Source of the DNA: Acidimicrobiales bacterium
GTDB taxonomy: Bacteria; Actinomycetota; Acidimicrobiia; Acidimicrobiales; SZUA-35
DNA length: 64,000 nucleotides
NCBI GenBank assembly: GCA_020630065.1
Contig: JAHDCC010000006.1
Location: 125,695-189,694, forward strand
Direction of reading: 5' to 3'
Every line of letters begins with the position of its first letter. Position 1 is the stretch's first letter. Of the stretch, positions 1-9,161 are shown in pieces. A model generated the notes under the pieces. That model was not told the origin of the DNA. It searched no databases and saw nothing but the letters and a program-made list of their open reading frames with translations. Position numbers and translations under genes: made by a program.

Positions 1-237
1 ACAGCGATGAGAGTTCTTCAGGAAGCGACCCTTGCTCGAAACGTCGCCGAGAGTCTGGCTGACCAGCTTCATCTCGAACGATTGATCGTCCTTACCAACG
101 CCGAAATTCGATGGCTCGACATCGCCGAAGATCGCCTGGCCGAGGCAGCCAAGGCACGCCTATCTGACAACTCGTCAACGCAGGAAGTCGTTGACAACAA
201 CAATACGTCCATCACAAACCTGGGGAGCAATTCATGA
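1..237 (+). CDS. C-terminal fragment of an unidentified protein
   Basis: The reading frame is open from the first base of the window, so the visible 79 codons are probably the tail of a longer gene; the first in-frame ATG is at 7. The peptide is rich in Ala, Glu, Leu and Arg (residues near 'LARNVAESLADQL' look helical) and ends in a polar Asn/Ser-rich tail. I do not recognise a family. Its stop codon overlaps the ATG of the ABC ATPase at 234 (ATGA), so it is likely translated with the transporter and may be an accessory component or regulator. Function cannot be stated from this fragment. Confidence 0.6.
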   Translation, partial: TAMRVLQEATLARNVAESLADQLHLERLIVLTNAEIRWLDIAEDRLAEAAKARLSDNSSTQEVVDNNNTSITNLGSNS

Positions 238-989
238 GTGGGAACCCTACAGACGGAGGAGATCCAATACACGAACCCGTCGTGCGAATCGATAGCGCAG
301 TTAAAGAACACAGAGACGGCCGGTCGATTATCCGAGCGCTAAACGCCGTATCTCTTGATGTGCCCGCCGGCGAAATGGTAGCCGTTACCGGCAAGAGTGG
401 CTCAGGAAAGTCCACTCTGCTCAACGTCGTCGGCGGGCTAGAGCCGCTCACCGCAGGCTCTATCTCGGTTCTAGGTGAGCCGCTCGTAGCGCTAAACCGA
501 ACCGAGCTATCCCGTCTGCGTCGGCGCACAATCGGGTTCGTCTTCCAGAACCTTAATCTGGTTCCGTCGCTGACGGCTGAAGAAAACGTAGCGCTACCAC
601 TCGAATTTGACGGCGCTAAACCGGTTGAGGCTTCCAGGGCGGCCAAAGTCGCCCTCGACAAAATACGAATAGGCGAACTGGCGACAAGGTTCCCAAGCGA
701 ACTTTCGGGTGGAGAAAAACAGCGAGTAGCCATCGCCCGGGCAATAGTTGGTGAACGCAAAGTCATCTTGGCCGACGAACCAACCGCAGCACTAGACGAC
801 CTGACCAGCCGCATCGTTATGAACTTGCTAGCGGAACTATCCGACGACGGGCTAACAGTTCTTGTCGCCACACATGATTCAGAATTCGCCGCCTACGCTG
901 ACCGGGTAGTGCGGCTGAAAGATGGCTCGATCGAACACGTGTCATCTCGCCCAGTCACACCGTCGTCTCCGGCGGAACTGTTGACGTGA
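234..989 (+). CDS. ABC transporter ATP-binding protein, MacB/LolD type
   Basis: This 251-residue protein is the ATPase of an ABC exporter. It has a Walker A motif (GKSGSGKST, about residues 53-61), a Q-loop (FVFQNLN), the signature LSGGEKQR and a Walker B followed by the catalytic Glu (VILADEPTAALD), plus a switch His (VATHDSE). The short length and the 'NVVGG..PLTAG' spacing resemble the LolD/MacB family, which pairs with FtsX-type permeases and drives lipoprotein or peptide export by mechanotransmission rather than uptake. The next gene is exactly such a permease and overlaps by four bases (GTGA), so the two form one complex. Substrate is not evident from sequence. Confidence 0.93.
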   Translation: MSGNPTDGGDPIHEPVVRIDSAVKEHRDGRSIIRALNAVSLDVPAGEMVAVTGKSGSGKSTLLNVVGGLEPLTAGSISVLGEPLVALNRTELSRLRRRTIGFVFQNLNLVPSLTAEENVALPLEFDGAKPVEASRAAKVALDKIRIGELATRFPSELSGGEKQRVAIARAIVGERKVILADEPTAALDDLTSRIVMNLLAELSDDGLTVLVATHDSEFAAYADRVVRLKDGSIEHVSSRPVTPSSPAELLT

Positions 990-3556
990 GAGCCGCCATC
1001 AGGCTAATTCGACGGAACTTGCGACGAGCGATACGCACCAACCTTCTGGTCGTAGGGTTGATAGCACTGTCGGTTGCGCTAGGGGTCTACGCCTCCGTCG
1101 CCGTCCGATCTCAGACCGGGTCGGCGATCGACTACTACCGTGACGAGGTAGGCAACTCGGAATTAAGGGTCGCTATCACCAACGCTGAAGATCCAGATCG
1201 AGTTGTAGAGGCCCTTGAACAGCGAGGGCTATCTGTACTCCAAGTCGAGGACCTATACATTCCTGCTGTTCTACCAGATATCAAACACACATATGCCCAC
1301 ACGGTTGACACCAGCGTTGAACAGTTACGTAGTAACGAGGTCATCTTAGATCTCGAGGGTCGTCAACCACAGGTAGCTGGCGAAGTGGCGTTGACTAGGC
1401 GACTCGCAGCCGCCGGAGGCCTCAAGGTCGGCGATACGACAAAAACGATATCTGGAAGCACGGTCACAGTCGTTGGGCTCATTCAAGTCCGTGGCACCTC
1501 TAACCAACAGGTTGTCTATCTTCCGCCAGGTCTCCTTGACGAAGAACGTGCCCGTCAACCAACCGGTGGTGAGCGGACCTTTGTAGTAGGGATCAGCGGA
1601 GTCAGTCGAACAGAACTCTCCGAAATTCTAAGGGATGAGGTTGGCGGCGAAGAGTTTGTAGATGTCGGGAGCGAACCGCAAATCGGAGAACCCTTCTACC
1701 GGATCGATACTCGTCAATCCGCCATCGCATACGGCTTTGACGAAGGCGGGGCCTCCACTATCGGAGCCATCGTCTCTTCAGTCATGTTGTTCCAAACCGG
1801 TTTGATCTCGGCGGTAGCCTTTATCGTTAGTTTGCGTCGCCGAACCCTCGACATGGGACGTCTACGCGCCATCGGGGCTGAACCAGCGCAGCTCCGTCGG
1901 ATGCTCACGATCGAAGCCGCAATGCTCGGGTTCGTGGCTGCGATCGTGGGAACCGCAGGAGGACTTGCGGCCCTTTACCTCCAGGCGAAACTCGTCGAAC
2001 CATGGATAGTCGGCGATCTTCAATATCGGCCGTTCGATGTTCGCTGGACAATCGGAGATTTATTCTGGCCGGCAGCGTTAGCGATTATCGCTGCGATGGC
2101 GGCTATGTGGTTTCCCGCCCGCTGGGCAGCCAACCTTTCGCCTGAACAGGCTCGGAACGGAGGCTATAAGCAACGACAGGTCCCGCGGCTGCTTATCCCC
2201 GGAAGCGTAGCTGTGTTACTACTGGGCTTGTTCCTACTTCTGGTCGCCAGCTATCTCGCGTCAAGCTCGGGCTTTCCTGAGGTGGGTCTTTTGTACGACC
2301 TTCTCATCCCGCTGTCCGGGGTACCGATTATTTTGGGTGCAGGAGGTCTCGTCTATGCCGTGATGGGATTGCTCTATAACGGATCGTTCCGGTTGTTCTT
2401 GCCGTTGCGGCTCGGAGCCCGAGACGCATTGCGAAACCCTATTCGCTCGGTGGGCGCGGTCGCCGCCTATATGGTTCTGCTGACTTTTACCGTCGCGGCA
2501 TTCTCCGTCGAGACTAGCGGCTATCAGCAGGCGAATAGCGACGTGGAAAGAAGCCTTCGTAGCGCCGCTGAAGGCAGGACCTCGTCCTTAGCGTTGTTTG
2601 ATGTTGGATCAACAGAACAATCAGACCTCGGGTGGATAGATCTGGCTAACCCCGTCAAGCGGGTGACGTGGACTGAACCCTCCACACTGAGAGACAGCGA
2701 TGTCGTCGCTAACGTTCTTCGCACAACCGAGCTTGGTTTAACAATACCGCCGAGCGGTACGGCAGCTGTCGAGTACCTCAACGTCTACTCTCTCGAAATT
2801 ATGGTTCTCGGTACACCCCAATTATTGCAAAAGTTAGAAGTTTCGGAGCAAACAAAAGAGGCGATGGAATCTGGCTCTCAACTAGTCTTGCTGTCACCAA
2901 TGGTCGACGACAAAGTGCGATACGACATACAAGTCGAAAGTTATAGCGGTCCGGCACTCGGCGGAAACGACTCCGTATTTGCCGTCGAAATCGAACCGTC
3001 GGATCCGTTCAACGGAATGCCGGTACTGCTCATTCCTCCCACGTTGGCAGAACGCAACGGTTGGGAGATGTCAGCTTCGACGATCATTTACCGTGAACGT
3101 GGTTTTACCAACAGCGAGCTGCGATCGCTTCAACAAGCCGGCTACACGACACCAGGATGGCTAGGAGGGGAGGCGCCGGTCAGCCCAGAACTCATATACA
3201 TCGTCGTAGTGTCGATCCTCATATTGATTCTCAGCCGGATCTTGGCGGGTCTTGCCAGCGTTGACACAGCAGACGAGCTTGCTTCAGTAATGGCGGTAGG
3301 CGCTCCAGCTAGGTTCCGGCGCACCCAGCTGGCGTGGCAAACCGGATACGGCGTCGCATTAGCGGTAGCCGCAGCGATCCCCCTCGGATTGGTAGTGCCA
3401 ATGGTTTATGCCGCAGGTTCCAACAACGAAACCTCTCTAACAGGTCCTTCATGGACGGTGCTAGGCGGGCTTTTTCTGCTGCCGCTACTCTCCGCTGGGT
3501 TTATTTTCTTAACTACTCGAAGCGCTCAGCCCAGCGTTTCGCACCGGCTGGTCTAA
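986..3556 (+). CDS. FtsX/MacB-like ABC transporter permease
   Basis: This 856-residue membrane protein is the permease partner of the ATPase at 234-989. A GTG start overlaps the ATPase stop. A first membrane segment near residues 21-43 (LLVVGLIALSVALGVYASVA) is followed by a large extracytoplasmic domain to about residue 260. Three membrane segments then surround the motif 'RRRTLDMGRLRAIGAEPAQLRR', typical of FtsX domains. A second membrane/soluble/membrane half follows (about residues 400-856), so the protein has the duplicated FtsX architecture seen in long Gram-positive MacB-type exporters. No substrate can be assigned. There is no terminator-like hairpin before the TadE gene that starts 90 bases downstream. 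Confidence 0.88.
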   Translation: MRAAIRLIRRNLRRAIRTNLLVVGLIALSVALGVYASVAVRSQTGSAIDYYRDEVGNSELRVAITNAEDPDRVVEALEQRGLSVLQVEDLYIPAVLPDIKHTYAHTVDTSVEQLRSNEVILDLEGRQPQVAGEVALTRRLAAAGGLKVGDTTKTISGSTVTVVGLIQVRGTSNQQVVYLPPGLLDEERARQPTGGERTFVVGISGVSRTELSEILRDEVGGEEFVDVGSEPQIGEPFYRIDTRQSAIAYGFDEGGASTIGAIVSSVMLFQTGLISAVAFIVSLRRRTLDMGRLRAIGAEPAQLRRMLTIEAAMLGFVAAIVGTAGGLAALYLQAKLVEPWIVGDLQYRPFDVRWTIGDLFWPAALAIIAAMAAMWFPARWAANLSPEQARNGGYKQRQVPRLLIPGSVAVLLLGLFLLLVASYLASSSGFPEVGLLYDLLIPLSGVPIILGAGGLVYAVMGLLYNGSFRLFLPLRLGARDALRNPIRSVGAVAAYMVLLTFTVAAFSVETSGYQQANSDVERSLRSAAEGRTSSLALFDVGSTEQSDLGWIDLANPVKRVTWTEPSTLRDSDVVANVLRTTELGLTIPPSGTAAVEYLNVYSLEIMVLGTPQLLQKLEVSEQTKEAMESGSQLVLLSPMVDDKVRYDIQVESYSGPALGGNDSVFAVEIEPSDPFNGMPVLLIPPTLAERNGWEMSASTIIYRERGFTNSELRSLQQAGYTTPGWLGGEAPVSPELIYIVVVSILILILSRILAGLASVDTADELASVMAVGAPARFRRTQLAWQTGYGVALAVAAAIPLGLVVPMVYAAGSNNETSLTGPSWTVLGGLFLLPLLSAGFIFLTTRSAQPSVSHRLV

Positions 3557-3645
3557 ACACGCCGCTTGCTGGCTGGCCGCAACCTAAAGGATTCACCAGG
3601 TTGAGTCGATATACCCAATGGTCGGAGTGGGCCTAAGGAGCGAAC

Positions 3646-4059
3646 GTGAAGTCGGGGGAAGAGTCGTATAGCGAAAGAGAACGAGGCGCCGCCATCGTCG
3701 AATTCGCGCTCGTAGCACCTCTTCTACTCTTGTTTATTTTTGGTATCGTCGAGTCGGGAATACTTCTTAACCAAAAACAAGGACTTCACGCCGCAGCACG
3801 AGAAGGTGGGCGGGCAGCATCGCTTCCAACAGCGACCAGCGACTCTATACAAACCAATGTGAGCCAAGCACTTCAAGGCGTAGCGCTAGACTCGCCGCAC
3901 ACGGTTACGATCACACCATCGAACGACAACCCTTGCCTAGGGCGGGCAGGTCAATCGGTAACCGTCGTAGTTGAATCCACATCGTCGTTAGAAATGCCGT
4001 TTTTCGCAGGTCAGCAAATAGACGTCTCCGGCTCGGCTGTATTCCGATGCGAACAATAA
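3646..4059 (+). CDS. tadE: TadE-like pseudopilin / pilus assembly protein
   Basis: The 137-residue product begins with a short charged stretch and the block 'ERGAAIVEFALVAPLLLLF', the hallmark of TadE/TadG minor pseudopilins, in which a prepilin-type Glu at +5 follows the cleavage region and a single hydrophobic helix anchors the protein. The rest is a small extracytoplasmic domain with two Cys (C in 'NPCLG' and in 'FRCEQ'). A GTG start at 3646 is supported by AAGGAG six bases upstream. It overlaps the TadG-like gene by 13 bases. The Tad ATPase and membrane platform genes lie just beyond on the opposite strand, so it likely belongs to the same pilus machine. Confidence 0.88.
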   Translation: MKSGEESYSERERGAAIVEFALVAPLLLLFIFGIVESGILLNQKQGLHAAAREGGRAASLPTATSDSIQTNVSQALQGVALDSPHTVTITPSNDNPCLGRAGQSVTVVVESTSSLEMPFFAGQQIDVSGSAVFRCEQ

Positions 4060-5051
4060 CGTCAGCAGTAAGATCTTGGTGCCTTCCAAAGAACAGCGCT
4101 GTCGAACATGGGGCGTCGATGGTATTAGTAGCTCTAACCATGGCTACATTGTGTGCAGTTACCGGACTGTCGGTTGATCTCGGAATGGCGTGGACAGAAC
4201 GGCGTTCGTTAATAACAGCCTCTGATGCTGGGGCGCTAGCTGCAGCAAACGAACTCAACGTAGGCGGTGACGGCTGCGCCGAGGCCGATATCTATATCGC
4301 CGCCAACAGTAAGTCAACGGCGTCGGCCAGCTGCCAAGTTTCATACGAGACATCGAGTAGCGGCACCGTGACCGTTACCACCAATAGCGAGGTCGACTAT
4401 TTCTTTGCCCCAATTGTCGGATTCGAAACCCAACAGGTCCAATCAATCACGACCGCACGTTGGGGCGTGGAAGGTACGACAGGTTTGCGGCCGACCGGGA
4501 TCTGTGAACAAGCCAACGATGCGATGATCGACTGGCTTGGCGATCCGTCCGACACAGCTACGATACGCATCGACTTCAACCCCGATGGAAACGCTGCCGC
4601 CTGCGCGGCTAACGGATCGCTTCCAGGAAACTGGGGATTCATCGACTTTAACGGAGGCGCCAACTCCAATAGTGACATCACCAACTGGTTGGCCAACGGC
4701 TACAGCGGAGAAGTGTACACGACGTCGACTTCCGGCTTCTGCTCGGTAGATCCTGCTGGATGCTATGAAGCAAATCCGGGAGCGCTGTCGGGAAGCCACA
4801 AGTCTCAATTGGAGACATTGGTTTCGACGAACGAAGTTTTCCCCGTAGCCCTTTTCGCTACTGCAGAAGGAAATGGTGCTGGTGCTCAAGTAAAGATCAC
4901 GAAAATCGCCGCGGTTCGACTTGTAGACTTTCGTGTCACAGGTAAGGTAAGTAAACGATACTTAGAGTTCGAATTCCAGTCGGGTTTGCTGCAAGACGGA
5001 AACCCTGTGCGGGTCGCCGCAATCTGTTCGGTCACTGACGGAAATTGCTGA
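4047..5051 (+). CDS. TadG-like protein (Flp pilus assembly, Tad domain)
   Basis: The 334-residue protein has an N-terminal block 'HGASMVLVALTMATLCAVTGL' followed by 'DLGMAWTERRSLITASDAGALAAANEL', which is the putative Flp pilus-assembly TadG N-terminal (Tad) domain: one membrane helix and then an Asp/Ala-rich segment. Its remaining 270 residues are predicted extracytoplasmic, with scattered Cys pairs and no von Willebrand A motif, unlike many TadG proteins. The VWA function may instead reside in the VWA-TadB fusion at 5964-7772. The gene ends four bases before the convergent tadC stop, with no hairpin between, so read-through antisense transcription is possible. Confidence 0.82.
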   Translation: MRTITSAVRSWCLPKNSAVEHGASMVLVALTMATLCAVTGLSVDLGMAWTERRSLITASDAGALAAANELNVGGDGCAEADIYIAANSKSTASASCQVSYETSSSGTVTVTTNSEVDYFFAPIVGFETQQVQSITTARWGVEGTTGLRPTGICEQANDAMIDWLGDPSDTATIRIDFNPDGNAAACAANGSLPGNWGFIDFNGGANSNSDITNWLANGYSGEVYTTSTSGFCSVDPAGCYEANPGALSGSHKSQLETLVSTNEVFPVALFATAEGNGAGAQVKITKIAAVRLVDFRVTGKVSKRYLEFEFQSGLLQDGNPVRVAAICSVTDGNC

Positions 5052-5055
5052 GAAA

Positions 5056-5967
5056 CTACAACCCCGAGTTGATCACCCTCACAGCGACCGGACCAAGAAG
5101 AGTCACAAAAAGAGCTGGCAACATGCACAGAACCATCGGGAAGACTAGTTTCACGGGAAGTCGCATCGCTTTTTCCTCGGCCTGTAAACCCGTCAGCTCG
5201 CGCAAATGTGAACTTTGAGTTCGCAGAATATGGGCAAGGGGAACACCTAGCTGGTCAGCCTGTTTGACCGCCGACACAAACTGTTGAACTTCTCGAACAC
5301 CGGTTCGTTCACTTAGGCTAGTAAGAGCTTCGGCCCTCGTTTGGCCGAGCCTGATACTACGCAACGCTCGAGCGAACTCATCAATCAACGGTCCCCTCGT
5401 ACTTTGAACCACACGACCCAACGCACTATCAAAGCCTAAACCAGCTTCGACTATCACCATTAGCTGGTCCAACACTTCCGGTAGCTCCGAACGGATCCTC
5501 GCTTGACGTCGTTCTGCTATTCGTCCGATCTGTATGTCGGGTAGTTGGAACCCAATGCCCAAACTAAGCACAGCGAGACCGATCCTTAGTCCCCATGAGT
5601 CGACGGGAATGAACGTTATGGTCAGCAAGAATCCAGCGAGACCCATCACGAACTTGACGCCGACCACCAACTCGAGTGGAAACTTTGCGACAAGATCGGC
5701 TACCACGAGTCGTCGAGCTGTCGAATCGATAAGGCCCGTCGGAGTCACTTTACGAACCAACTCTGTAAGCATCCGTTCAAGTAGAGGCTGTACGAGACGT
5801 TCAAGAGATGACGAACTCAGCTCAGACCGCCGGTACTCCGACAGCTCGCCTTTTGGTCGACTGATCGTCGACCGCTGATTGAAAGGCAAAACAGCCATCA
5901 AGAAAAGTGGAATCGCTGACACCGTCGCAACGCTTGCGACTACGACGACCACCAACCCCACATTCAT
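5056..5967 (-). CDS. tadC: TadC-like type II/IV secretion membrane platform protein
   Basis: This 303-residue protein carries a T2SS protein F domain: paired membrane helices near the N terminus (VGLVVVVVASVATVSAIPLFL) and middle, the conserved cytoplasmic helix 'LPEVLDQLMVIVEAGLGFDSAL', and C-terminal helices (LPALFVTLLGPVAVRV). TadC and TadB together form the inner-membrane platform that couples the TadA ATPase to pilin polymerisation. I place the start at ATG 5967 because it overlaps the upstream stop as ATGA and is preceded by GGTGG; an in-frame start 11 codons earlier (6000) is possible but would deepen the overlap. It is the last gene of the minus-strand tad operon. Confidence 0.87.
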   Translation of the reverse strand: MNVGLVVVVVASVATVSAIPLFLMAVLPFNQRSTISRPKGELSEYRRSELSSSSLERLVQPLLERMLTELVRKVTPTGLIDSTARRLVVADLVAKFPLELVVGVKFVMGLAGFLLTITFIPVDSWGLRIGLAVLSLGIGFQLPDIQIGRIAERRQARIRSELPEVLDQLMVIVEAGLGFDSALGRVVQSTRGPLIDEFARALRSIRLGQTRAEALTSLSERTGVREVQQFVSAVKQADQLGVPLAHILRTQSSHLRELTGLQAEEKAMRLPVKLVFPMVLCMLPALFVTLLGPVAVRVINSGL

Positions 5968-7772
5968 GGTGCCACCGACTTGATCATCCGTTGAATCCAC
6001 ACGGTTCCACCGACCAACAAGCCCACCGCCAGACCAGACAAGATGTACCCGATGAAGCTCGTGAAGAAGCCTTCGAAGAATTCGGGATTAGAAAGAAAGA
6101 TAAAGGCGGCGAGACCCGGAGGTAACGCTGCCAACACGTAGGCCGACATTCTGGCCTCAGCGGTCAAGGCTCCGACTTGCGCTTTTAACTGGACTCGAGA
6201 TCGGATAGTCGTACCTACTCGGTCCAGCACATCCGCTAGGTTTCCGCCGACGGTCGAGTTGATCTCAACGGCGTCGACGACCCAGTTCAGATCGGTTGAG
6301 CCGGTACGAAGCGAAGCAGCCCGCAATGAGTCGACCATGGTCCGGCCCAGCCGGACTTCAAGTAAGGCCCGTTCTAGTTCTGTTCGAGCCGGTTCTTCGG
6401 ATTCGGCTGCGGTTGAGGAGATCGCCTGAGGAAGCGAGTAGCCGACTTTCAACGCGTTAGATAGTGATGCCAAAAGGTCGGGTAACTGACTAGCGAACGC
6501 TCTGCTCCGTTTCCGTGAGCGGTAACTCACCGCAAGATACGGCAACCCTAACCCTGCGAGGCCCATAACGAACGCCGGAATCAGTCCAAAAAAGAGCGAG
6601 CCGATACTGAACCCTCCGATCATTGAAAATACGATGATGATGAGAAACTCCCCGGTTCGAATCTTCAACCCAGAACGTTCGAGCCTGGTCGACAACCCGG
6701 CCTTGTCCGACTCGACCAGCGCATCCTCTATCGCCAGCGATGCGTTCGAACGCAATTCGTTAAATACACTGATGTGGTCACCGGTCTGGGGAGTTCGTGG
6801 TCGCAGTCCGTGGGTGGCTGACCGGCCAGATCGTAACACGAGCCCTACAAGCCCAACAATACAAAGGCATATCATCACGAGACCAAACCAGAAAAGATGA
6901 GGGCTGCTGACGAGAGACGTTTGTTCTGCCTGAATCAGGTTCGGGACTGGTTGCTCGCTTGTTTCGTCGATACGGCTTAGACCAGCCGTGACAGTCTGAG
7001 ACCAACCATATTGATCACCAGAATCTGGGTCGGTGAACAACAGGGCGACCTGTGTTGGTCCGGCATCGTTGAACGGGACCTCGATCTCGTATTCTTTAGC
7101 AAGGCTCTGGGCCAAATCTTCGTATATTTTGGCCAGCCCATCCGAGTTATCTACCGTAATGTCGCGATGTTCAGGTCCGCTCGTTAGCTGTCCTAACGCG
7201 GCTGAGTCTGACTCTGCGCTCTCCAAGGCAATAGAGACTGTTCGGATCTGAGAATCTTCGATTGCCGTTCGGGCCTGCTCGGCCGACGCGACACTAGCCG
7301 TATCTCCACCGTCGCTCAAGATCACCAATAATTGTCGATCCGAGTTTGGCTGGGAGGCCACCGCAGTGAGCACCCCATCATAGAGAGCAGTCTCACCTTG
7401 GGGCTGAAGTTGTTGAATAGCCTCGATCGCTGCGGTTCTGTCTGTCGTAGCTGTCTGATCGATTCGGGCGGCGCTGTCAAAACTTGAAACCACAACTTGT
7501 GACCCGTCGGGAAGTGAGTTGATGAAGTCTGTGGCCGCAGATTTTGCTGACTGGATAGGGTCTCCAGTCATCGACTGGGATGTATCGATTAGCAACGTAA
7601 CGCTTAGCGATTCGACCTCGACCGGCTTTACGACGAAAGGTGTGGTAGCTCCATCGAGTGTGACTCGAAGGTGCTGATCGGTTATAGATGAGGTGGTCTG
7701 AGTGGGTGCAGCTGCCCGAATGACCACGACCTGGTCTTGGGCATCGATAGAGAGAACTTCTAGCGGGTTCAT
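5964..7772 (-). CDS. tadB: von Willebrand A domain - TadB fusion protein
   Basis: The 602-residue protein joins two modules. Residues about 50-220 form a von Willebrand factor A domain with a MIDAS motif (DTSQSMTGD) and a second metal-loop motif (LSDGGDTAS). A beta-rich linker and a membrane helix near residues 290-312 (FGLVMICLCIVGLVGLVL) follow. From about residue 340 comes a TadB-type T2SS F domain: 'LERSGLKIRTGEFL', two membrane helices, 'QLPDLLASLSNALKVGYSLPQA', and final helices. The VWA part is predicted outside the membrane and the F domain inside. ATG overlaps the tadA stop (ATGA). Known TadB proteins are about 320 residues; here the platform protein itself carries a potential metal-dependent adhesion domain. 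Confidence 0.85.
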   Translation of the reverse strand: MNPLEVLSIDAQDQVVVIRAAAPTQTTSSITDQHLRVTLDGATTPFVVKPVEVESLSVTLLIDTSQSMTGDPIQSAKSAATDFINSLPDGSQVVVSSFDSAARIDQTATTDRTAAIEAIQQLQPQGETALYDGVLTAVASQPNSDRQLLVILSDGGDTASVASAEQARTAIEDSQIRTVSIALESAESDSAALGQLTSGPEHRDITVDNSDGLAKIYEDLAQSLAKEYEIEVPFNDAGPTQVALLFTDPDSGDQYGWSQTVTAGLSRIDETSEQPVPNLIQAEQTSLVSSPHLFWFGLVMICLCIVGLVGLVLRSGRSATHGLRPRTPQTGDHISVFNELRSNASLAIEDALVESDKAGLSTRLERSGLKIRTGEFLIIIVFSMIGGFSIGSLFFGLIPAFVMGLAGLGLPYLAVSYRSRKRSRAFASQLPDLLASLSNALKVGYSLPQAISSTAAESEEPARTELERALLEVRLGRTMVDSLRAASLRTGSTDLNWVVDAVEINSTVGGNLADVLDRVGTTIRSRVQLKAQVGALTAEARMSAYVLAALPPGLAAFIFLSNPEFFEGFFTSFIGYILSGLAVGLLVGGTVWIQRMIKSVAP

Positions 7773-9160
7773 ATTCGCCGTCGATTCGACGGCCGATCGA
7801 TTCGGTCATCCTGATTGACGAACATTGAAGGGTTTAACGTGACGCCGTTCTTTGCGAGTTTGTCGGCGTTTTGAGGAGTTACGCCGGTAGCGAGTAGGAG
7901 CGGGGTGGAACTCATATCGGTGCCGAAATCTAATTTGTAGATTTCGTTTAACGTGATCTGGCTACCTTCGAGCCCGACCACCTCGGCGATGCTGGTGACG
8001 ACCCGGGCGCCGGTCCGTAGCCGTTCCAACTGTACGAGAAGATCTACGGCCGAACCGATCTGTTCCCTAATCGCTTTGGTAGGAAGATCGAAGCCGGCCA
8101 TAAGGACCATCGTTTCGATTCGGGATAATGCGTCTCGCGGGCTGTTGGCGTGAAGGGTGGTTAACGAACCATCATGTCCGGTATTCATCGCCTGGAGCAT
8201 GTCTAGAGCTTCGCCGCCTCGGCACTCGCCTACGATTATTCTGTCAGGTCTCATCCTGAGACTATTTCGCAGTAGCTCTCGACTGCCGATGCTGCCTTTG
8301 CCTTCGATGTTCGGTGGTCGGCATTCGAGGCGAATCACATGTCGCTGCCGGAGACGTAATTCGACAGCGTCTTCAATGGTGACGATTCGGTCGGTTGAGG
8401 GAATATAGCTTGAGAGAACATTTAGGAACGTAGTTTTGCCGGTGCCGGTTCCGCCAGAAACAATGATGTTTAATTGGCCTTCGATCGCAGCTTGGAGAAA
8501 TTCCAACGACTGTACTGTGAGGGACTTATTGGCAATGAGGTCTGAAGCTTGTAAACCATCTTTGGCGAACTTACGGATCGTCAGCGAAGGCCCATCCACG
8601 GCTAGAGGCGAAATGATTGCGTTAACTCGTGACCCGTCAGCTAGTCGAGCGTCGACCATCGGTGACGTTTCGTCGATACGGCGGCCGATCGAAGACACGA
8701 TTTTCTCGATGACTCGCCTTAGATGTGCTTCGCTGCGAAAGTTGCTGGATGTTAAAACCAGCTGTCCCGCTCGTTCGACATAGATCGAGTCGGTTCCGTT
8801 GACCATGACTTCGGTGATCGAGGGATCTTGAAGCAGTGTTTCGATCGGGCCATATCCTAAAACGTCGTTCGTGACATCTTGAACGACTTGCTGCCGCTCA
8901 TCTTCCGACAACGGCAAATTCTCGACGTCGATTAGACGCTGCAGTTCTTCAACGACTCGGTTCCGTAGTTCGTTTTGATCGATGGCGGATTCACCAAACG
9001 ATGCCCCGATACTCTCAACTAAACTGATGCGAGCCCTCTCCCCAAATGACTGAATCGGATCGATGCGTTGAGGTGGCGGCGGCTCATGTCGCTCTGTTGA
9101 GGGCTGGCTTGCACGAACATTTGTGTGAGAGCCAGCCAAATATTTACCAAGACCGGCCAT
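7769..9160 (-). CDS. tadA: TadA/CpaF-type secretion ATPase
   Basis: This is the hexameric ATPase that powers Tad/Flp pilus assembly. Visible motifs are a Walker A (SGGTGTGKTTFLN), an Asp box region (RIVTIEDAVELRL), a Walker B-like 'RIIVGECRGGEALDML' and a His box 'TGHDGSLTTLHANSPRDAL', in the order typical of TadA/CpaF. The N-terminal 120 residues contain the helical domain 'VQDVTNDVLGYGPIETLLQDPSITEVMVNG', also diagnostic. I favour ATG 9160 (463 residues), which follows the tadZ stop by one base; the longer frame from 9226 would overlap tadZ by 65 bases. It is co-transcribed with tadZ upstream and the VWA-TadB gene downstream. Confidence 0.92.
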   Translation of the reverse strand: MAGLGKYLAGSHTNVRASQPSTERHEPPPPQRIDPIQSFGERARISLVESIGASFGESAIDQNELRNRVVEELQRLIDVENLPLSEDERQQVVQDVTNDVLGYGPIETLLQDPSITEVMVNGTDSIYVERAGQLVLTSSNFRSEAHLRRVIEKIVSSIGRRIDETSPMVDARLADGSRVNAIISPLAVDGPSLTIRKFAKDGLQASDLIANKSLTVQSLEFLQAAIEGQLNIIVSGGTGTGKTTFLNVLSSYIPSTDRIVTIEDAVELRLRQRHVIRLECRPPNIEGKGSIGSRELLRNSLRMRPDRIIVGECRGGEALDMLQAMNTGHDGSLTTLHANSPRDALSRIETMVLMAGFDLPTKAIREQIGSAVDLLVQLERLRTGARVVTSIAEVVGLEGSQITLNEIYKLDFGTDMSSTPLLLATGVTPQNADKLAKNGVTLNPSMFVNQDDRIDRPSNRRRI

Positions 9161-9161
9161 G

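Noticed and set aside
212-871. A 219-codon minus-strand frame opposite the ABC ATPase
   Set aside because: Ser/Arg-rich composition typical of an antisense shadow, while the plus strand has all ABC motifs.
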